Under the pieces are notes generated by a model. That model was not told the DNA's origin. It did no database searches and saw only the letters and a program-made list of their open reading frames with translations. The translations under genes and the position numbers were made by a program. From assembly GCA_964561605.1 (NCBI GenBank), contig CAZLQD010000004.1:84630-148629 (forward strand): 64,000 bases of DNA, read 5' to 3'. Positions 40,505-49,068 of the stretch are shown in pieces (position 1 is the stretch's first letter; every line of letters begins with the position of its first letter). The DNA is from JALUZX01 sp964561605 (GTDB lineage: Bacteria; Planctomycetota; UBA1135; JALUZX01).

Positions 40505-42358
40505 TTGGTCTCGAGCGCCCAGGATGGAAACGGCCTGTTCCGGGAGGACGCCCCTCCCTCCCGCACTGCTTCTCCGCCGGGGAGCGGCTGGAACAGGCGC
40601 AAGGCCCGGCGGCTGTTCCGGGCTCTCCTGGGGTTCTTCCTGGTCCTTGTGGCGGGGGGCGTCCTCAGAGGGTTTTCTCTGACCCACTACCCGGGCCGGG
40701 CCGAGGCGGCCCTGATCACCGAGGCCCTGGAGATGGAGAAGACCGGGAGCCTCACGCCTCCCTCGATGCCTTCAGGCCCACTCGCCCACTACTGCTTCCT
40801 TGCCCTTGCCGCAGGGGGCCGGGCCCTGGGGGTCCTTCCCGGGCCGGCGGAGAATCTGTCCCAGTGGAGTTCTTCTCCACCGGGCTCTCCTACGAGGGCC
40901 CTGCGCCTGGCCCGGTTGACAGCCTTGCTTCTCGGGCTTTTGGCCGTGGCGGGCGCTTTCCTGGCGGGATACCAGTGCGGCGGGGTGCCCGGGGCCCTCA
41001 CGGCGGGCTTCGCCCTGGCCTTCTCCCCCCTGGCGGTCCAGCAGGGACGGCTTCTCTCGCCGGCCCTGGCCTCCATGGCCATGACCGCCCTGGGGATCGG
41101 CTTCGCCGCCTGGGGAGTCCGGATCGGGCGGACCTTCCCGGCCTTCCTGGCGGCTTTCTTCTTCGGCCTTTCCTTCGGCGGGATCCCCTACGGGATCCTC
41201 CTCTTCCTTCCTCTCTTCCTCATCCACCTGGACATCACGACCCATCCCAAGGCCCGCTTCCGCCGGGGGACCCTCCTGGTCCTGGCCCTCCTGGCCGGGG
41301 CGGCCCTTTCCACTGCGGGCCGGCTGGGGGACATCTCCTGGTGGAAGGAATACCTGGCTTCCCACCTGGTGGGGCCCCCGAAACCCGCCTTCGGCCTGGA
41401 AGGGGAACCCACGGGGTGGGCTTTCCACCTGACCTATACCCTCGGAGAGGCCCTGGGATTCCCCCTCTTCACCCTCACCGGCGTGGTGGGCCTGTTCTTT
41501 GGAATGCGCTCCAGCAGATTCGAATGGCGGTTCCTCTTCTGGGCCTTCTGCATCTACTTCGTCCTGGTGGGGGGGGTCCAGGACAGGCGGGCATCCTCCC
41601 TCCTTCCCCTGGGGGTCATCCTTGCCACGGGGGCGGGGCTCTTCGTGGCCTCCTTCTGGTACAAGCTCTCGGGCCACCCGGGCGCGGCGGTGCTCACCCT
41701 TCTCGTGGCGGTCATGGTGGCCATTCCCGTCCCGGGCCTCTACCAGGAGGCCCGGATCCTGGGAAGGCCCGATACGCGGGTCCTGGCCAGGGTATTCCTG
41801 GAGAAGAAGGCCCGTTCGGCGGGGGTCCTGGACCTGGTGACGGTCCTTCCGCTTCGCGAAAACGCCCCTTGCCCTCCGGGTTGTCCCCGAACCTGCCGGG
41901 ACGCCTATCCCGAGCTGGGCGGCCCGGCCGTCCGGGACGTCCCTCTCACCCAGGTGAGCTACAAGCCCGTGATGAACCACAAGCTCTGGCCCGTCCTGGA
42001 GAAGATCCGGAACGGCGGGCCTTCTCCCTGGCGGGCCTACCTCTGGTCCAGTTGGGCCGACGGCCTCCTGGAGACCCGAAAGAGCGGAACCTATCGCAGT
42101 GTCCTGGCGGCGACGCGGATCCTGAAGGAGAAGGCCTTCGAAGTTGTGGAGTTCGGCAGGGGCTTTCCTGCGGAGAAACCCCTTGCCGCCGGGGCGGCGG
42201 ACCAGGTGGTCACCGGCCCGGACTCCCCCAATCCCGGGCCCTGGATCAGGATCTACCTCCTTCCCGCCTCCCGGGCCGTCGGGCGGGCCTCCTCCCGTCG
42301 GGCCGAGCCTTCCGCCTCGGGCCCGGCTTCCCGGCCCGGAGCCCGGGAAAAGCGTTGA
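40505..42358 (+). CDS. PMT/ArnT-like membrane glycosyltransferase
   Basis: 617 residues. About 11 membrane helices follow an Arg-rich N terminus. The first extracytoplasmic loop, LTHYPGRAEAALITEALEMEKTGSL, holds the acidic residue expected at the GT-C active site. SWWKEYLASHLVG and a large soluble C-terminal region (from about 41800) complete a GT-C layout like family 39/83 enzymes that use polyprenyl-phosphate sugars. TTG at 40505 with AGAAAGAAGG five bases upstream is the only start candidate near the first helix. The acceptor could be protein or envelope glycan. It is followed by an unlinked kbl. Confidence 0.75.
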   Translation: MVSSAQDGNGLFREDAPPSRTASPPGSGWNRRKARRLFRALLGFFLVLVAGGVLRGFSLTHYPGRAEAALITEALEMEKTGSLTPPSMPSGPLAHYCFLALAAGGRALGVLPGPAENLSQWSSSPPGSPTRALRLARLTALLLGLLAVAGAFLAGYQCGGVPGALTAGFALAFSPLAVQQGRLLSPALASMAMTALGIGFAAWGVRIGRTFPAFLAAFFFGLSFGGIPYGILLFLPLFLIHLDITTHPKARFRRGTLLVLALLAGAALSTAGRLGDISWWKEYLASHLVGPPKPAFGLEGEPTGWAFHLTYTLGEALGFPLFTLTGVVGLFFGMRSSRFEWRFLFWAFCIYFVLVGGVQDRRASSLLPLGVILATGAGLFVASFWYKLSGHPGAAVLTLLVAVMVAIPVPGLYQEARILGRPDTRVLARVFLEKKARSAGVLDLVTVLPLRENAPCPPGCPRTCRDAYPELGGPAVRDVPLTQVSYKPVMNHKLWPVLEKIRNGGPSPWRAYLWSSWADGLLETRKSGTYRSVLAATRILKEKAFEVVEFGRGFPAEKPLAAGAADQVVTGPDSPNPGPWIRIYLLPASRAVGRASSRRAEPSASGPASRPGAREKR

Positions 42359-42563
42359 CCCCGCCCGTTGGGGAAAGGACCTTGTTCACAGATTCGTTCT
42401 CCCCTTGGAAGTCGCCCTTCTTCCTCTCCTCCCGGGAGGAAGAGGGGGCGGGCGGGCCCGCCGGCCGGCGTCCCACCCTTCCCCCGAGTCGGGCCGTTGG
42501 AAACCCTTCTGTCCGGGGCGCTCGTGTCCCGGCAGGCCGAATCCGCAGGAACCGGAGGTGAAG

Positions 42564-43799
42564 ATGTACGGAAAGATCAAGGAAGACCTCATCCGTGAAA
42601 TGGAGGAGATGAAGAAGCAGGGCCTCTTCAAGGAGGAGAGGATCATCGTCACTCCTCAAGGGGCCGAGATCGAAGTGGAAGGCGGGAAGAAAGTCCTCAA
42701 CTTCTGCGCCAACAACTACTTGGGGCTGAGCTCCCACCCCGAGCTCATCAAGGCCGCCCACCAGACCCTGGACGACTGGGGCTTCGGCCTCTCTTCGGTG
42801 CGCTTCATCTGCGGCACCCAGAAGATCCACAAGGTCCTGGAGGAGAAGGTCTCCAAGTTCCTGGGCACGGAGGACACCATCCTCTACGCCGCCTGCTTCG
42901 ACGCCAACGGCGGCGTCTTCGAGCCCTTCCTGGGCAAGGACAGCGCCATCATCGCCGACCAGCTCAACCACGCTTCCATCATCGACGGTGTGCGTCTTTG
43001 CAAGGCCCAGCGTTACGTCTACGCCCACAACCAGATGGGCGACGGCGAATACGAGCACGACGGCAAGAAGCTCCCGGGCCTGGAGGCCTGCCTCAAGGCG
43101 GCCAAGGACGCCAAGTACCGGATGATCTGCACCGACGGCGTCTTCTCCATGGACGGCGACATCGCCAGGCTGGACCAGATCTGCGAGCTGGCCGACAAAT
43201 ACGACGCCCTTGTCATGGTGGACGATTCCCACGCAACGGGCTTCGTCGGCAAGACCGGCCGGGGCACCCACGAATACCGGGGCGTTATGGACCGGGTCGA
43301 CCTGATCACCACCACCTTCGGCAAGGCCCTGGGCGGCGCTTCCGGCGGTTGCACCAGCGGCCGCAGGGAGCTCATCGAGTGGCTCCGCCAGAAGTCCCGG
43401 CCCTACCTCTTCTCCAACACCCTGGCCCCGGCCGTGGTGGGCGCCACCATCAAGGTCATGGACCTCCTCACCGAGTCCACCGAACTGCGGGACAAGCTGG
43501 AGCGCAACCAGCACTACTTCCGGGAGAAGATGACCGCCGCCGGCTTCGACATCCTTCCCGGCGACCATCCCATCGTTCCCATCATGTTCTCCAAGTACGA
43601 GAACGACGCCGTCATGGCCACCACGATGGCGGACAAGCTCCTGGACGAGGGCATCTACGTCATCGGCTTCGCCTACCCGGTGGTTCCCAAGGGGCGTTCC
43701 CGCATCCGGGTCCAGCTTTCGGCCGCTCACGAGACGGAGCACATCGACAAGGCCGTGGAGGCCTTCACCAAGGTGGGCAAGGAGATGGGTATCCTCTAA
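42564..43799 (+). CDS. kbl: 2-amino-3-ketobutyrate CoA ligase (glycine C-acetyltransferase)
   Basis: 411 residues, PLP-dependent alpha-oxoamine synthase. NFCANNYLGLSSHPELI, FGLSSVRFICGTQ, NHASIIDGVRLCKA, VDDSHATGFVG and TTTFGKALGGASGG (PLP Lys) place it in the Kbl/KBL rather than AONS group. It splits 2-amino-3-oxobutyrate from threonine into glycine and acetyl-CoA. No threonine dehydrogenase (tdh) lies beside it, unlike many genomes. Codons favour GGC/GCC/ATC, a sign of strong expression. ATG with GGAGG five bases away. A strong terminator and two repeats follow. Confidence 0.92.
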   Translation: MYGKIKEDLIREMEEMKKQGLFKEERIIVTPQGAEIEVEGGKKVLNFCANNYLGLSSHPELIKAAHQTLDDWGFGLSSVRFICGTQKIHKVLEEKVSKFLGTEDTILYAACFDANGGVFEPFLGKDSAIIADQLNHASIIDGVRLCKAQRYVYAHNQMGDGEYEHDGKKLPGLEACLKAAKDAKYRMICTDGVFSMDGDIARLDQICELADKYDALVMVDDSHATGFVGKTGRGTHEYRGVMDRVDLITTTFGKALGGASGGCTSGRRELIEWLRQKSRPYLFSNTLAPAVVGATIKVMDLLTESTELRDKLERNQHYFREKMTAAGFDILPGDHPIVPIMFSKYENDAVMATTMADKLLDEGIYVIGFAYPVVPKGRSRIRVQLSAAHETEHIDKAVEAFTKVGKEMGIL

Positions 43800-43812
43800 A
43801 CCTCCTTTTTCT

Positions 43813-43835
43813 GCCGGGAGGAGTTTTATAACGAA
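43813..43835 (+). repeat. Dispersed 23-base repeat, copy 2
   Basis: GCCGGGAGGAG then TTTTATAACGAA, 14 bases past the kbl stop and preceded by a T-run. Identical over 23 bases to copy 3, 39 bases downstream. Confidence 0.8.
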
Positions 43836-43851
43836 GATCCCCCCCTTTTTT

Positions 43852-43874
43852 GCCGGGAGGAGTTTTATAACGAA
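43852..43874 (+). repeat. Dispersed 23-base repeat, copy 3
   Basis: Exact copy of the 43813 repeat, here flanked by seven C and six T on the left and eight G on the right, so that the flanks are themselves complementary. Copy 1 near rnhC has the same kind of flanks. Confidence 0.8.
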
Positions 43875-43927
43875 GGGGGGGGTCAGGATCTCCAGGGCTT
43901 TCTCCAGGGTGGGATCGCTTCATCCGA

Positions 43928-43959
43928 CCGGGCGGGGATCTCCCCGCCCGGTTTTTTTT
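43928..43959 (+). terminator. Intrinsic terminator of kbl
   Basis: A perfect stem CCGGGCGGGGA (43928-43938) with TCCCCGCCCGG (43941-43951) and a run of eight T. It is the best formed terminator in the window, 130 bases after kbl and beyond the two short repeats, so those repeats are transcribed with kbl. Confidence 0.92.
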
Positions 43960-44191
43960 GGAGCCGGCCGGGGCTGACGATGAAGAGGTTGCCTTTCAGG
44001 CCGGACCTCGGCCGGGTCTGGCCACAAGGAACCAGGGAGCATCGGCCGAGCCAGGGCCGGGGCTTTCAAGCAAGCAACAACGGGCTTGGTCTCCTCTTGC
44101 CCTTTCCGGCCTCCTCGGGCTTGGGCCCGGGGGAGAAAAGGGCTAAAAAGGCCCGGCCAGACCGGTCCCCCTTCTTCCCAGGAGTCGTCTC
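43960..44191. other. Gene-free leader before the GT4 gene
   Basis: About 230 bases. No coding frame with convincing codon use, no tRNA fold and no known riboswitch was recognised. It contains a CCGGGGCTGACGATG segment resembling an end of the structured repeats further right (45.8-53.4 kb), but too short to be counted as a copy. The remainder probably holds the GT4 promoter. Confidence 0.5.
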
Positions 44192-45778
44192 TTGAGAATC
44201 GGCCTCTTCCACGGATGGGAACTCTCCGGTTCGGGGAGCAACGAGTATGTCCGCTACCTGGGCCGGACCTTGGCCGCCCAGGGGCACCAGGTCCAGGTCT
44301 TCTGCCGCGAGCCTCGTCCCGAGAAACTGGACGAACCGGCCCGGGCTTTTCTCTGGGAAGAAGACGGCTCCTGTCGCGAGCTCTTTCACCGGGAGGGGAA
44401 GAGGGGCTTCACCCTCCACGTCCTCCCTCACCATCCGGCCGTCCGGCCCGTCTATGTCACGGACAAGCAACGCTCCGGCCCGGTCAAAGCCTTCACGGAT
44501 CTTTCGGAGGAGGAGCTCTGGGGATACCTGGAGTTCACCGCACGGGTCCTGGGAGCCGCCTTGGAGGCCTTCCCTGTGGACATCCTCCAGGCAAACCACC
44601 TGGTTCCCCAGCCCTGGATCGCCGCCCGGGCCTGCGGCCCTCTCGGCATACCATACTTCGTATATCCGCACGGAAGCTCCATCGAGTATACCTTGCGCCG
44701 GGACGAGCGGTTTCTTCCCATCGCCCGGGAGGGGGTGGAAAAGGCGGAGAAACTCGTCATCGGCTCCAGGGAGGTCCGGGACCGGATCGCCCGGCTCCTT
44801 CCGGAGCTATCGGAGAAGATCATGGCCGCCCCCATCGTGGGTGTGGGAGTGGACACCTCCCTGTTCGCTCCCCTTTCGCGAAAGGATCGGCCCCGGGCGA
44901 TCGAGGCCATCAGGGCCCTTTCGCCGGGTGGGGGGAAGACCAGGGCCCAGGAGAGGGAGCTCCGGGAGAGGGTCTTCACGGGAGACCTGGAGGCGGTGAA
45001 GTCCTATCGCCGGGCCTACGACCACAGCCTTCCCGACGCTCATGTCCTGGAGAAACTCGACTCCATCCCTTGGGACAGGGCCCGGGTCCTCTTCTTCGTG
45101 GGAGCCCTCACATCGGGCAAGGGCGTCCAGAGCCTGATCGGGGCCATGCCTTCCATCCTGGCCCGGGAGCCCGAGGCCTGTCTCCTGATCGTCGGGTCCG
45201 GCGCCTACAGGGAGGTCTTGGAGGCCTTCCTCTTCGCCCTGGCCGAGAAGGAGGAAGACCTGGCCCGGAGGCTGATCCTGAAAGGCTTCGACCTGGAGGA
45301 GACGGCCCTCCAAGGGCCCTGGGCGGACCTGGCTTCCTGGATCGCCGACCCGGCGGGGGAGAAAGAGCTCTTCTCCGCCGGGAGGAAACTCTTGGACCAG
45401 GTCCACTTCCTGGGCCGGATGGACCATACTCTGCTAAGTAAACTGTTCCCCTGCGCCGACCTCGCCATCTTCCCCTCCCTGCTGCCCGAGGCCTACCCCC
45501 TGGTCCTGATGGAGTCCCTCTCTGCCGGGGTCCTCCCCATGGCCACAGACTTCAGCGGCTTCAAGGAAGGCCTGGACGAACTCGAACCCAATCTGGGCAA
45601 GGAGCTGGTAGACCGGATGCGCATTCCCCACTCCCCAGGCGGCAGGATCCAGGCCCTGGCGAACCAGGCCACGACCCTACTCTCTCTTCTCCAGGCCCGG
45701 GACCCGGCCTCCACGCTGGCCAGGATCGCCCGGGAGAACTACGACTGGACCGTCAGGGCCCGCCAAATGTTCGGGTGA
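44192..45778 (+). CDS. GT4-type glycosyltransferase
   Basis: 528 residues. GT-B fold with RIGLFHGWELSGSGSNEYVRYLGRTLAAQGHQV at the N-terminal domain. The second domain contains VLFFVGALTSGKGVQSLIGAM, LLIVGSGAYREVLEAF, VHFLGRMDHTLLSKLFPCADLAIFPSLLPEAYPLVLMESLSAGVLPMATD. The latter's EAYPLVLMESLSAG is the nucleotide-sugar EX7E-type site. A 90-residue insertion separates the two domains. TTG start with AGGAG seven bases before it. It is the last core-like gene before the repeat array. Sugar and acceptor are unknown. Confidence 0.85.
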   Translation: MRIGLFHGWELSGSGSNEYVRYLGRTLAAQGHQVQVFCREPRPEKLDEPARAFLWEEDGSCRELFHREGKRGFTLHVLPHHPAVRPVYVTDKQRSGPVKAFTDLSEEELWGYLEFTARVLGAALEAFPVDILQANHLVPQPWIAARACGPLGIPYFVYPHGSSIEYTLRRDERFLPIAREGVEKAEKLVIGSREVRDRIARLLPELSEKIMAAPIVGVGVDTSLFAPLSRKDRPRAIEAIRALSPGGGKTRAQERELRERVFTGDLEAVKSYRRAYDHSLPDAHVLEKLDSIPWDRARVLFFVGALTSGKGVQSLIGAMPSILAREPEACLLIVGSGAYREVLEAFLFALAEKEEDLARRLILKGFDLEETALQGPWADLASWIADPAGEKELFSAGRKLLDQVHFLGRMDHTLLSKLFPCADLAIFPSLLPEAYPLVLMESLSAGVLPMATDFSGFKEGLDELEPNLGKELVDRMRIPHSPGGRIQALANQATTLLSLLQARDPASTLARIARENYDWTVRARQMFG

Positions 45779-45843
45779 AACCGGGCGCTTTTCGCCGTAT
45801 TCGTCCCGGGATTACGGGATGTCAGCCTTTTTTCTTCCACGCG

Positions 45844-46147
45844 CAGCCGAGTTGTTTTCTATTTCGTCAGCCCCGGGCGTCCTCGTCACGGTCTAGGCCG
45901 TGACGAGGACGCCCGGAGGGTGGCTTCAGCGCCGAAACTCCACCAACTCCCGAACTCCCAGGCTTCCCCTGACGTCGGGGAATCCGGTTCTTCGAACCGT
46001 CTTCCCCGCCGGCAGGGGCTGACGATGGGGAGGAAACCGAGGATGCCCGGATGGTGGCTTCAGCGCGGAAAACTCCACCATCTCCCGAACTCCCAGGCTT
46101 CCCCTGGCGTCGGGGAATCCGGTTCTTCGAACCGTCTTCCCCGCCGG
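45844..46147 (+). repeat. Structured repeat array A (two hairpin units)
   Basis: The array starts at GCCGAGTTGTTT, also the left boundary of array B. It contains an inverted 19-bp repeat (45873-45916) and then two units. Each unit has a short stem (for example GATGGTGG 46050-46057 with CCACCATC 46075-46082), a conserved link CGAACTCCCAGGCTT, and a long hairpin: CCCCTGACG...CAGGGG at 45966-46018, and a second at 46101-46147 that lacks its closing CAGGGG. The top stem is CGGTTC-TTC-GAACCG. Copies are almost identical to unit B1. ORFs that appear here are produced by the repeats. Confidence 0.88.
45873..45916. repeat. 19-bp perfect inverted repeat at the left end of array A
   Basis: CCGGGCGTCCTCGTCACGG (45873-45891) is mirrored by CCGTGACGAGGACGCCCGG (45898-45916) with a six-base loop. 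GTGACGAGGAC recurs in arrays B and C as a single direct element, so here one copy faces the other. A cruciform or strong hairpin is expected. Confidence 0.9.
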
Positions 46148-46297
46148 TGAGCCGCCTCCTTGAATTCCTTGTTTTCCGGACCATATCTCCGGTCCGGAAG
46201 GGAAGGCCTGCCCTTTTCCCCTCACCCCCCCCTTGTAGCCCGGAACCGGGTGGAGTACTTTGATTTTTCCTCCAGCTTGGCAAGGAAAGGGGTTGCC
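46148..46297. other. Gap between array A and the small orphan gene
   Basis: 150 bases with a sharp fall in GC after 46240 (TTTGATTTTTCCTCC). No gene or known site was seen. It probably holds the promoter for the three-gene low-GC group. Confidence 0.4.
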
Positions 46298-46582
46298 GTG
46301 GCCGAATCTTCTTTCCTTTCCGATTCCTCGAAAGGATGGCCGGATCCAGGTGCCTGTTTCGACCTGGCAGGAGGAGCGGCCCTGTCGGTCCTTCCCTACG
46401 ACCCTATTCTTGCCGAGGGGGCGGCCTGGGAGACCCTCTCACCGGACGAAGAAAGATCGGCCCGAACTCCCAGGCAGAAGAAGGCATACTGGGCCCTTCG
46501 CTTGGAGAAAAGCATGAAGAAGGCCGCAAGGAGAGCCGGAATGACCCCCAGGGAATGGCTTGATTCGTGGAGGGTGAAATGA
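46298..46582 (+). CDS. Small orphan protein
   Basis: 94 residues, unrecognised. The first half is acidic and neutral (FDLAGGAALSVLPYDPILAEGAAWETLSPDEE). The last third is a basic helix region (RQKKAYWALRLEKSMKKAARRAGMTPREWLDSWRVK) that could bind nucleic acid or a partner. GTG start with AAGGAAAGGGG eight bases upstream. Its stop overlaps the next start as ATGA, so it is coupled to the large carboxypeptidase-regulatory-like protein. Array A lies 150 bases upstream. Confidence 0.55.
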   Translation: MAESSFLSDSSKGWPDPGACFDLAGGAALSVLPYDPILAEGAAWETLSPDEERSARTPRQKKAYWALRLEKSMKKAARRAGMTPREWLDSWRVK

Positions 46583-49068
46583 TGCGGGAGAAACACGTCA
46601 AACATTTGGTCCTGCTTCTTTTTTTTCTTGTCGGCGTTGTAATCTTATTTTTCTGTTTCTTCCGTAGCGGATCCCCAAACTCTGATCTTCCTTTAGCTGG
46701 AAGAGAATCCAGCGGCGAGGGGGCGGGCGCCTTGGGGCCCAAGAAAAACGGTGCCGGCCTGAAGCCTCTTGTTTCCAATGCCGCGAGTGGAGAGAAAGGG
46801 AACTCCGGTTTGACTGGAGCAAGGATTCGCCTGGAAGAAAAATCCAAGCGAACCGTGCTCCGGGCCCGGCCATTGGAGGTGCGCCTCTTTTGCGTAAAAG
46901 GGGGAAAGGAAGTTCAAGCTCCGGGGGGGACGGTGTTCGCCAGTCCATCGGATTTCGAGAGAGAGGACAATCCTGCGGGAAAGGGGAGCAAAGGGAATGT
47001 TCTATCTCCCTGGTCATTTCCTTGTGACCGGAATGGAAGGGCTTTCCTTCCCCTGGCCGGCCTGGCGGGGAAAGGAAGGGCGGGAGGGGTCTCTTTCGAG
47101 GTTTGGGGCGAGTCCAAGGATGGAAAGTATGCATCCCCTCCGATTTCACTCGGGTTGGACGACTTCGGAAGGTATCTCCTGGAGCAATCATATCCTACCG
47201 TATACTTGAAAGGCGCCCTGAAGCTGAGAATGCGGGAGAAAGCAGCCGTCGAGATTGCGGTCAAAGATGGTTATGGGAAACCCGTGGAAGGGGTCCCGGT
47301 AGGAATATTTCATTATTCCCAGCCATTGAATCGCGCCGGCGCCGCCTTGTTCCCATTGCGGCTTGGGAAAACAGGAAAAGAAGGGGTTTGCCTGCTCTCC
47401 CTTCCCATGGGAGAAAGAAAGGGGCTTTGGACCCTCTTGACTCGGCGGATCGCCGCAGGTTTCCCTTTTCCCCTTTCCCACCTGGATCGTTGGTTCAAAA
47501 AGATCACCTTGAAAGAGGGCGGGAAGAAGGACGTGATCCTTCGGATGCCCCCCACGGGCGAGGTGGTGGTGGGAATAGAAAACTGGAAAGAGATCGAGAA
47601 GGAAAAGGGAGGAAGGAGGTTTTGGGTTTGGGCCGTAAATGCCGGCTGGGGGAAAAGGGCAGAGTGGTCCGTTCCAAGAAAAATCACGGCCCGGCATTCC
47701 TTCCTGAAGAAATTTTGCAAGGAGGTCGAGGGTGGGCGGGTGGTTTTTCCCTATGTTGAGATTGGGTTGAAACTCAAGGTTTTTCTGTTCGAAGAAGGCC
47801 GGTCGAAATATACGACGAAGTCCGTCAACGGCCCTTCCTTTCCTGGAGACAAGGTCACCCTCTTTTTGCCTCGCCCTGACCCTGATCCGGTGGTTTCCGG
47901 GGTTCTCCTTGGACCTGCTGGGAAGCCTTTCCGGAAAGGGAAGATCTTCGTCTACGAGGGAGATGAAGGTAACGGCCTGAAATTTGATTTTGCCGGCCAA
48001 ACTTTGTTTCTCATCACGAGAACCGATGGAAGTGGAAGATTCCGTATTCCTCTACACGGGCAAGGCCCCGACCCCAAGTATCCCAGGACTCACCTTCGGA
48101 TTATGCCAGAAGGGGATCTGGGGGAGAAATGGCGTCCTTTCTGGGTCGTCCCCCTGCCCGGACCTTTTACTGAGGCAGAAAGATTCTTGGGGACTTTCAA
48201 GATCCAAATCCCCCCTCTGCTCGTGGAGGGGACGGTGGCGGACGCCTCGGGAAAGCCAGTGGAAGGAGCCGAGGTGAGGTGTTACAGGCCGTTCAACAAG
48301 TCCGGCGAAACCACCTGGCAGCGGGTCTTTTCCGCAACCAGTATCAGCGGGCCCGGGGGGAATTGGTTCGTGAAAGGGTTCTGGCAATGGGAGAAGTTGA
48401 AGGTCATGGCCGTCAAAAAAGGGATGGGATCTTCAGACCAGCTCGTGGTACGGCCTGGAAGCCGGGGTCTGAAGCTCCTCCTTTACGGGGAAGGGGACGT
48501 AGAGGCGAAGATTCTCGTCCCCAAAAGAATCTACCTGGAGAGGAGGATGGTGAAGCCTCAGCTCGTTCCCAGGCATCTTTGGGTCCACGGTCCCAACCAG
48601 AATGCCTCGAAGAAGGTCTTTCCCGATGGACGGGTGGTCTGGAAAAACTTGATTCCCGGGACCTATGACTTCCGGGTCTGCGCGCAAGGGGATCCGGCTC
48701 GTCCCTTGGTGCTGGTCCCAGGTATCCAAGTGAGGCCGGGCAAGGTCAACAAGGACCCCCGGATCCAAGGAGTGGATCTCTGGGGGAAATTGGAGGAGTT
48801 CACCGTGATCGCGAAGGATCCCTCGGGAAGGGCCTTGGACCCTTCACGCATGTGGATCGAGAACAAGGCCGGGGCCGGATCCATGCCGGCCCCATCGAGG
48901 AAGGGAAGGGTCCTTCTCAGAAGGATCGGAGACGCGCCGGAGATAGAGGTCTTCTATCCCGGATACAAGAGCAGGCGGGTCAAGTGCAAGGGGAGAGTCG
49001 TGGAAATCGTTCTGGAACCGCTGCAGAGGAAACACCCATCACAACCATTGGGTGGAGCCAAAAAATGA
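46579..49068 (+). CDS. Membrane-anchored protein with carboxypeptidase-regulatory-like domains, 829 aa
   Basis: 829 residues. One N-terminal membrane helix (HLVLLLFFLVGVVILFFCFF) leads to a low-complexity hinge and a long beta-rich ectodomain. Segments such as VSGVLLGPAGKPFRKGKIFVYEG, VEGTVADASGKPVEGAEVRCYRPF and TSISGPGGNWFVKGFWQWEKLKVM match the CarboxypepD_reg/CNA-B type 'xGxVxDxxGxPxxGAxVxx' strands. About three such domains can be made out. The protein is probably exposed outside the inner membrane. GC is clearly lower than in the flanks. The next such protein (49616) shares the layout but little sequence, so the pair looks paralogous by architecture. Confidence 0.72.
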   Translation: MMREKHVKHLVLLLFFLVGVVILFFCFFRSGSPNSDLPLAGRESSGEGAGALGPKKNGAGLKPLVSNAASGEKGNSGLTGARIRLEEKSKRTVLRARPLEVRLFCVKGGKEVQAPGGTVFASPSDFEREDNPAGKGSKGNVLSPWSFPCDRNGRAFLPLAGLAGKGRAGGVSFEVWGESKDGKYASPPISLGLDDFGRYLLEQSYPTVYLKGALKLRMREKAAVEIAVKDGYGKPVEGVPVGIFHYSQPLNRAGAALFPLRLGKTGKEGVCLLSLPMGERKGLWTLLTRRIAAGFPFPLSHLDRWFKKITLKEGGKKDVILRMPPTGEVVVGIENWKEIEKEKGGRRFWVWAVNAGWGKRAEWSVPRKITARHSFLKKFCKEVEGGRVVFPYVEIGLKLKVFLFEEGRSKYTTKSVNGPSFPGDKVTLFLPRPDPDPVVSGVLLGPAGKPFRKGKIFVYEGDEGNGLKFDFAGQTLFLITRTDGSGRFRIPLHGQGPDPKYPRTHLRIMPEGDLGEKWRPFWVVPLPGPFTEAERFLGTFKIQIPPLLVEGTVADASGKPVEGAEVRCYRPFNKSGETTWQRVFSATSISGPGGNWFVKGFWQWEKLKVMAVKKGMGSSDQLVVRPGSRGLKLLLYGEGDVEAKILVPKRIYLERRMVKPQLVPRHLWVHGPNQNASKKVFPDGRVVWKNLIPGTYDFRVCAQGDPARPLVLVPGIQVRPGKVNKDPRIQGVDLWGKLEEFTVIAKDPSGRALDPSRMWIENKAGAGSMPAPSRKGRVLLRRIGDAPEIEVFYPGYKSRRVKCKGRVVEIVLEPLQRKHPSQPLGGAKK

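Noticed and set aside
45961..46147. tRNA-like GGTTCTTCGAACC segments
   Set aside because: The stem is the top of the repeat hairpin; no cloverleaf, acceptor stem or anticodon arm can be drawn.
45867..46283. A minus-strand open frame with a repeated peptide GGEDGSKNRIPRRQGKPGSSG-like segment
   Set aside because: The peptide arises only from translating the structured repeats; the same peptide appears in array B for the same reason. No start with a ribosome site and no family.
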